Assembly: GCA_039889245.1 (NCBI GenBank)
Contig: JAZGVH010000002.1
Location: 806,001-870,000 of the forward strand
Origin: Dermatophilaceae bacterium Soc4.6
Lineage (GTDB): Bacteria > Actinomycetota > Actinomycetes > Actinomycetales > Dermatophilaceae
Direction of reading: 5' to 3'
Length of the DNA stretch: 64,000 nt
Below, one piece after another: positions 17,001-27,851 of the stretch (position 1 is its first letter; every line of letters begins with the position of its first letter). The notes under the pieces were generated by a model that saw only the letters and a list, made by a program, of their open reading frames with translations, was not told the origin of the DNA and made no database searches. A program made the position numbers and the translations under genes.

Positions 17001-19366
17001 GGGTAGTCCTCGACCGGCACGTAGCTGTCTCCGCTGAAGACGTTGACGTCCTCCTCGGAGGTGACCTTGTACTGGGGAGTGTGGGGCCCGAACTTGTTGT
17101 CGGGGATCTCGACGCTGACGATGTAGTCGCCGGCCGCGAGACCCGAGAAGCCGTAGTTGCCGTTGACCGAGGTCGACGCCTGTCCAGGGGTCGCGTCACT
17201 TGGGCCCATGGCCACGCCAGCCATGGGCGCCTCGACACAGGTGATGTCGGGGTTGCCCTGCTGCGGGAGGGCGAGCTGGTCGGTGAGCGGCTTGCCGTTC
17301 CACTGGGTGGCGGTGCAGCCCTTGGGAGCCTGCCAGCCCTCGGTCGGGTACTGGTCGATCATGTCGCCCTTGGCCAGGGCCCCGGTCGACGAGTCGATCT
17401 CGTAGCCCTTGTCGGAGCACGCGACTCCGGTGTGGGTGCCACAGGCCACCGGGGCGAAGAGGTCCACCATGAGCCCCGGGATGCCCGGCTGGTAGCTCTC
17501 GCTGACGGCGTCCTTCGGGTCGAGCTCGTTACGGGTCGTGTCGTAGCTCACGGTGCCGGCGATGCCACCGTTCGTACCCTTGGCGTAGGGCGTGACGCCC
17601 CAGTTGACCTCACCCCCGATGCCGATGATGGGCAGGAAGTTGAAGTCGACGAGACCGCCCAGCGTCGTGGTGGAGGTCTTCTCGTTCTCACCGCGGTAGG
17701 TGATCCCGGTTGTCTGGTAGCGGGTGTTGAAGGCCTCGAGGACGAGGAACTTGCCGAGCGGGTAGGCCTCCTTGATCTCGTACTTGCCCTGGTCGTCCGT
17801 GGTGACGGTGTTGAGGGCCTGGTCCATGACCGAGTTGTCGCGCTCGCGCACGGTCAGGGTGAAGTTGGGCACCCCGGCCTCGCCCGGGTCCTGGACCCCG
17901 TTGCCGTTGTCGTCGACGAAGATGGTGCCGTGCATGTGGGTGAACCAGCCCACCAGGGGGACGAGGCCGACGTCGAGTGCCTTGCCTCCGTCGACGGTGA
18001 TGTTGAAGCTGTAGATGATGTAGTCCTGGTCCTGGTCCCACGCGGTCAGCTGGTAGCTGCCGTCGGGCACGTGCGGGATGGCGAAGCTGCTGTCGGGGTT
18101 GCCGCGACCGACGAAGACCTGCGCGTCTCCGTGGTTGAGGTCGGACAGCCCGATCCAGGGGGACGCGATCGGTGCCCCGAGCTTCGATCCGGCGAGGCCG
18201 ATCTCGCCGGCGTTGGCCTGGCCACCGGTGCCGGCGATGTAGGTGAGCTGGGCGTTGACGTGGCCACTGACCGTCGCCCCACCGGTGGCCGGCAGCGTGC
18301 TGCCGACGTGGACGAAGCCGAACTTGGTGGCGGGGACCGGCTCGGCGGCCTTCAGCACCTCGTTGTCGAGGCCGCTGTCACCGGCCTGGACCCAGATGTC
18401 GTGGTCGTGCGTCCCCTCGAGGGTGGTCGTCTGCGACCACTGCGTGGTCTGGCCCTTGGGCGGGGCGATGGTGGCGCCGTAGCGGTCCTCGCCCAGGTTG
18501 GGAATGGTGACGACACCATTTTTGTCGCTCAGGCACTTGCCGGTGACGTTGGGGGTGTCGATCAGAGGGCGTCCGTCGGGCCCGTACTTGACGGCACCGA
18601 GCACGCGACCAGCCGGGGCGGGGTAGTGCTGGTAGGGCGTGCAGAGCGGGTTGCCGAAGTAGTCGGTGCTGACCAGGCCGAAGACGTCGGCGAGGGTGGC
18701 GGTGAAGTTCTGCAGCCCGCCCTCGGCGTCAGCCTCGTAGGTCCCGTCGATCGGGGCTGAGTCGTTGTAGACCTGGATCTTGATGGTGCCGAGCGGCAAC
18801 GGGGTCGGCAGCATCTTGACCACGACAGCCTGGCTCGCGGCAACCGTGCCGTCGACCGTGAAGTGGGCGCCCGCGATCTTGTAGTTGTCGGCCGTGACCG
18901 AGATGAGGTACTTGCCGGCGTCGAGGGCGACGCTCTTGGCACCACTGAGGTCGGCCTGGTTGCCCTGGGCGACGACCTCGGTCCAGCCGTTCACCTTGCG
19001 GATGCTCGGCCACGGGCAGTCCGCCGCGAGGTCGGCCGTAGCCGAGCTGGCGCCGCCCGGCGCGCCCTGCGGTAGGCACTTGGTCGTGCCCTTGTTGGTC
19101 GCCGTGCCGGGGTCGCCCGTGTCGTCCCGGTTGATCATCCACTTGTAGTCGGTGATCGGTGTGCCGGCCGGCACACCGGCCAGGTCCCTGAGGCTCTGAA
19201 CCCCGAGGGTGATGCTCGCGGGACCCGGGGCCGCGGCAGCGACCGCTGGAGCCGCAGGGAGCGCAGGCGCTGCGCTGGCGAGGGTCACCCCTCCTCCACC
19301 CAGCACCACGAGTGCACCGGTGAGCAACGAGATGACCACCCGACGAGAGCGGACGACACGAGCCAT
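14009..19366 (-). CDS. giant secreted surface protein with SdrD-like, IPT/TIG and parallel beta-helix domains
   Basis: 1785 residues from the ATG at 19366; an upstream in-frame start is less likely because the signal peptide begins with MARVVRSRR. Residues about 40-470 are beta-rich modules of unknown family. SdrD/collagen-binding-B-like modules begin near 479 (GTIFVDDNGNGVQDPGEAG). Further carboxypeptidase-like modules run to about 1030. An IPT/TIG domain sits near 1049 (VTIRGQHFGSTPGTLTV). A right-handed parallel beta-helix spans about 1130-1640, opening with GRTYLTIQAGVNAAQDG and followed by many Gly-Gly-Gly-Ile turns. The C-terminus DIDGDIRPGASTRYDAG is typical of such helices. No LPXTG anchor is seen. 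First gene of the cupredoxin operon; a scaffold or surface-attachment role is inferred. Confidence 0.8.
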   Translation of the reverse strand: MARVVRSRRVVISLLTGALVVLGGGGVTLASAAPALPAAPAVAAAAPGPASITLGVQSLRDLAGVPAGTPITDYKWMINRDDTGDPGTATNKGTTKCLPQGAPGGASSATADLAADCPWPSIRKVNGWTEVVAQGNQADLSGAKSVALDAGKYLISVTADNYKIAGAHFTVDGTVAASQAVVVKMLPTPLPLGTIKIQVYNDSAPIDGTYEADAEGGLQNFTATLADVFGLVSTDYFGNPLCTPYQHYPAPAGRVLGAVKYGPDGRPLIDTPNVTGKCLSDKNGVVTIPNLGEDRYGATIAPPKGQTTQWSQTTTLEGTHDHDIWVQAGDSGLDNEVLKAAEPVPATKFGFVHVGSTLPATGGATVSGHVNAQLTYIAGTGGQANAGEIGLAGSKLGAPIASPWIGLSDLNHGDAQVFVGRGNPDSSFAIPHVPDGSYQLTAWDQDQDYIIYSFNITVDGGKALDVGLVPLVGWFTHMHGTIFVDDNGNGVQDPGEAGVPNFTLTVRERDNSVMDQALNTVTTDDQGKYEIKEAYPLGKFLVLEAFNTRYQTTGITYRGENEKTSTTTLGGLVDFNFLPIIGIGGEVNWGVTPYAKGTNGGIAGTVSYDTTRNELDPKDAVSESYQPGIPGLMVDLFAPVACGTHTGVACSDKGYEIDSSTGALAKGDMIDQYPTEGWQAPKGCTATQWNGKPLTDQLALPQQGNPDITCVEAPMAGVAMGPSDATPGQASTSVNGNYGFSGLAAGDYIVSVEIPDNKFGPHTPQYKVTSEEDVNVFSGDSYVPVEDYPVPPAEAGGVPGGPGSQPLPPQPPSQGAGIISDCVGATHRVKVTNQDFLDNGGSPFEGQLRPSCQDKLVTVRDGQATAPNFNLFTDVPMPTHFWGLTLNDLGLTLDKTSVNYGEAQGMPYVPVGLYDAFGNLTDTTHTDYNGVYEALEPSTGSYNCPLPAGPCPGMYRFVGNDPGGAGAPNPDYNPRFRTIAANFQAWPGLYTVTDEAPTQVASTILTPDTTPVGSTVCDLPDTTPQVFAVDKPVVNSHTATTTTAKTVTIRGQHFGSTPGTLTVNTAQIFSTDWSDTSISFLAPATTGALPITITTTAGVSAYNALTLQVVSGTGKNSANNPAVYEVGPGRTYLTIQAGVNAAQDGLRTGKPYSLVVVYPGTSTSLAPRGEYLENVIVDGRIHVQGVGPGGFLGSQYVPGTIIDGSTFNPDGDTGTNWLNLLASLPYKGDPAVPDAAVVTFLSPTNDIGPSSSWRASFDGFQVTGGIQSNIVASLNTLTGANTTPYGAVGALITQGGGIYVHANVDGLSLTDNVIVGNGGSYAGGIRVGTPYVGNNHNYGIVIAHNQVRDNGGTNLAGGIGLFTGSNGYLVDANAVCGNHSSEYGGGISAFGYMGQTTSSTGGSATIGGGNSFTRSSGGQISHNRVWFNQSYDEGGGVMIAGELPPTPTDLSPGTGPVSIDANVIQANLANDDGGGIRLLQASGSNVGPRGLGRISITNDTIVNNISAHEGGGIAIDDALFVDVTDTTVAKNITTATATTSDGTPAAAGLTTAAVSGPLQAWVNSVFTGVKKVGATSYRTNDYLVSTRLSADGSPQSSWLGFCRPILLNDVFVDNRAGSYYGGVVTGIGAGDKINWDVQVVDQAAGATAPMTLAPVGTVFDDPGHTQYLSGSSYKQVAANPFVSPYDVTVSVLALRANPQFRQAAIVTAYLQYDQLGDYHLMSTDTQAKGYGVGSTFVQWGGQTANSTQGVRTTTYTVSAPGLDIDGDIRPGASTRYDAGSDQVVP

Positions 19367-19483
19367 GACGGACCCCAATTCCACGATCTTCCAGACGGAT
19401 GTCTGCAGCCGAAGACTGCACCCGCCGACGTCGTCAACGGCCGTGTCCACAGGCATCTCTCACGTCACGGTCATGGTGCCGTC

Positions 19484-19512
19484 ATGCGAAGGTCATCTTT
19501 CGGTATGCGAAG
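19484..19512. promoter_or_regulatory. spaced direct repeats between surface-protein gene and response regulator
   Basis: ATGCGAAG occurs at 19484 and again at 19505, 21 bp apart, within the 244-bp divergent spacer (19367-19610). A TTTCG-type half-site lies between and another follows at about 19528. OmpR-family regulators bind direct repeats on one face of the helix, so this is the best candidate site for the adjacent regulator. Nothing else recognisable is in the spacer apart from a possible CATACT -10 near 19564. Confidence 0.4.
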
Positions 19513-19610
19513 CGCCTGAAAACGACATTTCGTAAAAGGCTTCCCTCGCCGATCCCGAGCACGTCATACTCGCGCTGGGTGCTGAAGAGAGAGACGATGG
19601 GGTTGCTCGG

Positions 19611-20273
19611 GTGAGCTCGATTCTGGTGATCGACGACGAAGAACGAATGCGTGCACTGCTCTCGAGGGCTCTTGAGCAGCACGGCTACCGAGTGGTGCTC
19701 GCCGCCGACTCGGCCCAGGCCGAGATGAGGCTGCGCACGGAGACGATCGACCTCGTGCTGCTGGACCTCGTGCTCGGCACGGAGAACGGCCTGACCCTGC
19801 TCGGTCGGCTGCGTCGCGACCACCCCGACCTGTCGGTCATCGTCGTCTCCGGCGTGACCGACGTGGCCCTGCGGGTTCAGGCGCTCGACCGGGGAGCCAT
19901 CGACGTGGTGGCCAAGCCGTTCAACCTCGTGGAGCTCACGGCGAGGGTGCGACGCCACCTCGAGGTGGGGACGACGGACGGGAGTCGCTACCTCGAGGGG
20001 GGAGGTCTGCGCCTCGACCTCTCGCGGCGGGTCGTCGTCGGGCCGGACGGCACCCGATCCCTCGCCGAGCGCGAGGCAGCCCTGCTGGCCCACCTCATGC
20101 GCCGGCGCGGCGACGTCTGCACGCGCGAGGAGCTGCTGCACTCGGTGTGGGGTCTCGACTTCGACCCCGGCTCGAACCTCGTCGACGTCAGCATCAGGCG
20201 CCTGCGCCTCAAGGTGGGGGGTCTCCCGATGGAGACGGTCCGCGGGGTCGGCTACTGCTTCGTCGGCGTGTAG
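19611..20273 (+). CDS. OmpR-family response regulator
   Basis: 220 residues from a GTG start. The receiver domain (1-115) shows ILVIDDEE acidic residues, the phospho-acceptor Asp in VLLDLVLG, and the conserved Lys in AKPFN. The C-terminal winged helix (about 125-220) has LAEREAALLAHLMRRRGDV and VDVSIRRLRLKV. It lies divergently next to the giant surface protein of the oxidase operon and 13 bp before a histidine kinase, so control of the oxidase operon is the natural reading. No ribosome-binding site is obvious before the GTG. Confidence 0.9.
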   Translation: MSSILVIDDEERMRALLSRALEQHGYRVVLAADSAQAEMRLRTETIDLVLLDLVLGTENGLTLLGRLRRDHPDLSVIVVSGVTDVALRVQALDRGAIDVVAKPFNLVELTARVRRHLEVGTTDGSRYLEGGGLRLDLSRRVVVGPDGTRSLAEREAALLAHLMRRRGDVCTREELLHSVWGLDFDPGSNLVDVSIRRLRLKVGGLPMETVRGVGYCFVGV

Positions 20274-20286
20274 CCCGGCTGCCGAC

Positions 20287-21435
20287 ATGACCAGCCTCTC
20301 CGTAGCGGCCACTCGGGCCACCGTCACGCTGTCGCTCTCACGGCGCACCTACCTCGCCTGGGGCCTGCTCGCCATCTGCTGCGCCGTCCTGATGTGGGAG
20401 CTGCCGGGTGACGAGACGATCCCCTACCACGTGGCCTGGGCGGGATTCGCGCTGGCCTTCGGAGCCCGGGTGTGGTCGATGACCCAGGCGTGGCTGGCCC
20501 TGGCGATCTTCACCGCGGTGACCGGCGGCATCCTCGCGGTCCGGGTCGCCGAGGGGGTACTTCTGTGGCAGGAGATCACCGAGGTGCCCCTGATGTCGCT
20601 GATCATGGCCCTGCTCGTGCTCAACGTGCGCCGTCGACAGGACGCCCTGCGGGTCGTCACGTCGGTCGCCCACCGCCAGAAGCAGCAAGCCGCCGACCAG
20701 GTCCTGCTCACCCGTCTGACCTCGCACGAGATGAGATCACCCCTGACCATCGCGTCCGGCTATCTCGAGCTGTTGCGCCTCAGCGAGCCCGATGCCCGCA
20801 GGGCCGATGACCTCGACATCGTCCGTGAGGAGCTCGAACGGGTCACCCGCACCACGGAGCGGCTGCTGCGCGTGATCCGGCTGCAGCACCAGCCCGGCAC
20901 CGAGACGATCGACATGCCCGGTGTCGTCGCCGAGACCGTCCGGCGCTGGGCAGGGATGATGCAACGGCAGTGGGTGGTCGACGCCGACGGAGCCGGAGAG
21001 CTGGTCGGGAGCCCGGAGCGGATGCGAGTCGTGCTCGACACCCTCGTCGAGAACGCCATCCGCTACACCGCGACCGGCGACACCATCCGCGTCCACGCGT
21101 CGCAGGCCCGCGGCACCCTGGTCCTGGGCGTCGCGGACTCCGGGCCGGGCATCAGCGCCTCGCGTCGCATCTGGCTCAACGCGGAAGGCACCTCCGAGGG
21201 CTTCAGTCCTCCCCTCGAGGGCGACGCCCGCACCCAGACCGGCCTCGGTCTCGGGATCGTCCGCAGCGTGGCGGTCGCGCGCGGAGGACGGCTCATGGTG
21301 GATCAGGCCCGCGAAGGGGGAGCCTTCGTGGCGATCAGCGTCCCGCTGGCGACGACAGACGCTCGACCGATCCAGACCGCGATGCTGGACTCGGCCCTGC
21401 GCACGCTCCCCCCCGCCCGCCAGGCAACGGGCTGA
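20287..21435 (+). CDS. membrane sensor histidine kinase
   Basis: 382 residues. Four hydrophobic segments lie in the first 120 residues with only short loops outside, so the signal is probably membrane-embedded rather than a large external domain. The phospho-accepting His is in SHEMRSPL, the N box in LVENAIRYT, and the ATP-binding glycine boxes in DSGPGI and GLGLGIV. It is the cognate partner of the preceding response regulator (13-bp gap). It ends 18 bp before the convergent enoyl-CoA hydratase. Signal unknown; metal or redox state is a guess from the neighbours. Confidence 0.9.
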   Translation: MTSLSVAATRATVTLSLSRRTYLAWGLLAICCAVLMWELPGDETIPYHVAWAGFALAFGARVWSMTQAWLALAIFTAVTGGILAVRVAEGVLLWQEITEVPLMSLIMALLVLNVRRRQDALRVVTSVAHRQKQQAADQVLLTRLTSHEMRSPLTIASGYLELLRLSEPDARRADDLDIVREELERVTRTTERLLRVIRLQHQPGTETIDMPGVVAETVRRWAGMMQRQWVVDADGAGELVGSPERMRVVLDTLVENAIRYTATGDTIRVHASQARGTLVLGVADSGPGISASRRIWLNAEGTSEGFSPPLEGDARTQTGLGLGIVRSVAVARGGRLMVDQAREGGAFVAISVPLATTDARPIQTAMLDSALRTLPPARQATG

Positions 21436-21453
21436 AGGGGACCGACCCGCACC

Positions 21454-22245
21454 TCAGTGGCCGGTGAAGACCGCCTTGCCCGGGCCCTGCTCGACGAAGG
21501 AGGTCATCCCGGCCGTGCGGTCGTGGGTGGCGAAGAGACCCGCGAAGAGCATCCGCTCGATCTCGAGACCGGTCTCGAGATCGACCTCGACACCACGGTC
21601 GATGGCCTCCTTCGCCGCCCGCAGCGCATAGGCCGGGCCGCCGACGAAGGTCTTCATCCACTCGACCGACGCGCTGTAGACCTGGTCAGCGGGCACGACC
21701 CTGTCGACCAGCCCGATCGCGAGCGCCTCGTCGGTGTCGACGAAGCGCCCGGAGAAGATGATGTCCTTGGCCTTCGCCAGACCGACGAGGCGCGAGAGAC
21801 GCTGCGTGCCACCGGCGCCCGGGATGATGCCGAGCAGGACCTCGGGCTGGCCGAGCCGCGCGCCCTCCCCGACCACGCGGAAGTCGCAGGCGAGCGCGAG
21901 CTCGCAGCCTCCGCCGAGGGCGTATCCGGTGATCGCCGCCACCGTGGGCTTGGGGATGCGGGCGACCGCGGTGAGTGACGACTGCAGCGCGGCGGAGCGG
22001 TCGACCATGTCGGTGTAGGACATGGGCTGCATCTCCTTGATGTCGGCGCCGGCAGCGAAGACCCGCTCGCCTCCGTAGACGACAACGGCGGCGACGTCGG
22101 GGCGCTCGGCGGCCTCGGCCGCCGCAGCGCGGATCTCCTCCTGCACCTGCACCGACAGGGCATTCATCTTCGGCCGGTCGAGCCGGATCGTGCCGATGCC
22201 GCCGTCGACCTCCAGGCGCACGAACTCGGCAGCGCTGGTAGCCAT
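21454..22245 (-). CDS. enoyl-CoA hydratase/isomerase family protein
   Basis: 263 residues from the ATG at 22245, one base after the stop of the upstream YbjN-like gene. Crotonase-fold motifs are complete: AGADIKEM for the oxyanion hole, GYALGGGCELALACD, and QPEVLLGIIPGAGGTQRL with the first catalytic Glu. At the second catalytic Glu position the sequence reads AKDIIFSG, i.e. Asp, which occurs in some actinobacterial members. It probably hydrates trans-2-enoyl-CoA in fatty-acid oxidation, but substrate cannot be assigned. Confidence 0.88.
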   Translation of the reverse strand: MATSAAEFVRLEVDGGIGTIRLDRPKMNALSVQVQEEIRAAAAEAAERPDVAAVVVYGGERVFAAGADIKEMQPMSYTDMVDRSAALQSSLTAVARIPKPTVAAITGYALGGGCELALACDFRVVGEGARLGQPEVLLGIIPGAGGTQRLSRLVGLAKAKDIIFSGRFVDTDEALAIGLVDRVVPADQVYSASVEWMKTFVGGPAYALRAAKEAIDRGVEVDLETGLEIERMLFAGLFATHDRTAGMTSFVEQGPGKAVFTGH

Positions 22246-22246
22246 C

Positions 22247-22807
22247 TCAGACCTCGTCCGACGGGCGGTGGCGAGGCTGGTACCCGTTGTCGGGTGGGGC
22301 AGGGGTCGACTGCGGCTGCGCCGCGGCCGCCGCCTCCGCGAGCCGCTGCTGCTCCTCCGGCGGGAGGAAGGAGGTGTGCCACATCTGCACGACCTCCATG
22401 ATGATGTTGACGGTGATCTGGAAGAGCGGGGAGACGTCGGTGCCGACCGGCACCACGTGGTCACCCGACACGACGAGGTTCTCGCCGCTGTCGGTCGTGA
22501 CCAGACCGACCTTGACGAGGTTGAGCTGCAGGCCGAAGTCGTTGCACCGCTGCAGGCGCAGCTCGTGGTCGTCGGGCACCTGCTCGCCGATCATCCACTG
22601 GCCGAAGACCCGCATGATCGGGAAGTCGCCGTCCTGGCAGCGCACGAACAGCTGCTGCGCCGGCTCGCCGATGACGAAGGAGAGGTCGCCGTCGGCGTCG
22701 ATGTTGGGCTGCAGGCCCAGATCCGTGAGGGCGTCGAGGACGCGTCCCCGCAGCGGGTGCTCGTCCGCCGGCGGCGGGAAGTTCGGCAGGCTGGTGGGAT
22801 CGCTCAT
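22247..22807 (-). CDS. YbjN-domain (type III chaperone-like) protein
   Basis: 186 residues. An alpha/beta domain of about 140 residues resembles the YbjN/CesT chaperone fold seen in many actinobacterial proteins (LQPNIDADGDLSFVIG, ELRLQRCNDFGLQLNLVKVGLV). A proline/alanine-rich tail follows. It contains no catalytic motif. Probable peptide-binding or regulatory role, not established. Transcription probably starts at the ATG itself (TAGGTT on the minus strand 6 nt upstream), divergent from glgX. Confidence 0.7.
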   Translation of the reverse strand: MSDPTSLPNFPPPADEHPLRGRVLDALTDLGLQPNIDADGDLSFVIGEPAQQLFVRCQDGDFPIMRVFGQWMIGEQVPDDHELRLQRCNDFGLQLNLVKVGLVTTDSGENLVVSGDHVVPVGTDVSPLFQITVNIIMEVVQMWHTSFLPPEEQQRLAEAAAAAQPQSTPAPPDNGYQPRHRPSDEV

Positions 22808-22813
22808 GGTCCT

Positions 22814-22833
22814 AACCTAACGGGCCGTAGGCT
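22814..22833. promoter_or_regulatory. back-to-back leaderless promoters of ybjN-like gene and glgX
   Basis: A minus-strand TAGGTT at 22819-22814 lies 6 nt before the YbjN-like ATG, and a plus-strand TAGGCT at 22828-22833 lies 8 nt before the glgX ATG. Both match the TANNNT -10 form at the spacing used by leaderless actinobacterial transcripts. The whole divergent spacer is only 34 bp, so each -35 region would overlap the other gene. Confidence 0.5.
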
Positions 22834-22841
22834 GCGGAGCC

Positions 22842-24989
<2,148 letters not shown>

Positions 24990-25140
24990 GCCGAGTGCGG
25001 TGCCCGCACGTGGCGCGGCCCGGTTGCGGCGCGCACTGGTGATCGAGCATGTCGACGGTCACCGTGGTGGTGGCGACGACGCACCAGGACGTTGGTCAGG
25101 TTGGTCGAGCTGAGGTTCTTCGGGGCCGGCGCGACGCCGG
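24990..25140. terminator. convergent spacer with two short hairpins
   Basis: Between glgX and glgP ends. GTGCGG-TGC-CCGCAC (24995-25009) follows the glgX stop closely and CCGGCG-CGA-CGCCGG (25126-25140) directly follows the glgP stop on the other strand. Each is a 6-bp stem with a 3-nt loop and no T tract. Placement suggests one weak terminator per gene. Confidence 0.45.
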
Positions 25141-27645
<2,505 letters not shown>

Positions 27646-27807
27646 AAGAAATCTCCTAGCTCCTCGGGCGGGACGTCGAGAACGCCGTGTCCGGCGACGA
27701 CGGCGACGCCACGCTGCGCCGGTCGAGTCCACCAGAGAATGTAGCGTGACGCCGACGCAGAGCCGGGACCTGCGCCGCAATCTGGACGGTAGGGGCATCG
27801 GGTGCAC

Positions 27808-27844
27808 GTCAGGACGTCCTGACCGGTCGGCGACGGGGTAGCGT
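27808..27844 (+). promoter_or_regulatory. glgE promoter with palindrome over the -35 region
   Basis: TAGCGT at 27839-27844 is 7 nt before the GTG of glgE, the layout of a leaderless transcript. A perfect 16-bp palindrome GTCAGGACGTCCTGAC spans 27808-27823, just where the -35 element would be. It could be an operator for a repressor or activator of the glycogen/GlgE genes. The rest of the 206-bp spacer to glgP shows a possible minus-strand TACATT -10 near 27740 and nothing else I recognise. Confidence 0.5.
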
Positions 27845-27851
27845 CGCCCCT

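Noticed and set aside
16208-18760. An 850-codon plus-strand frame inside the giant surface protein gene
   Set aside because: Antisense to recognisable SdrD-like and IPT/TIG domains; Val/Gly/Arg-rich product with no domain.
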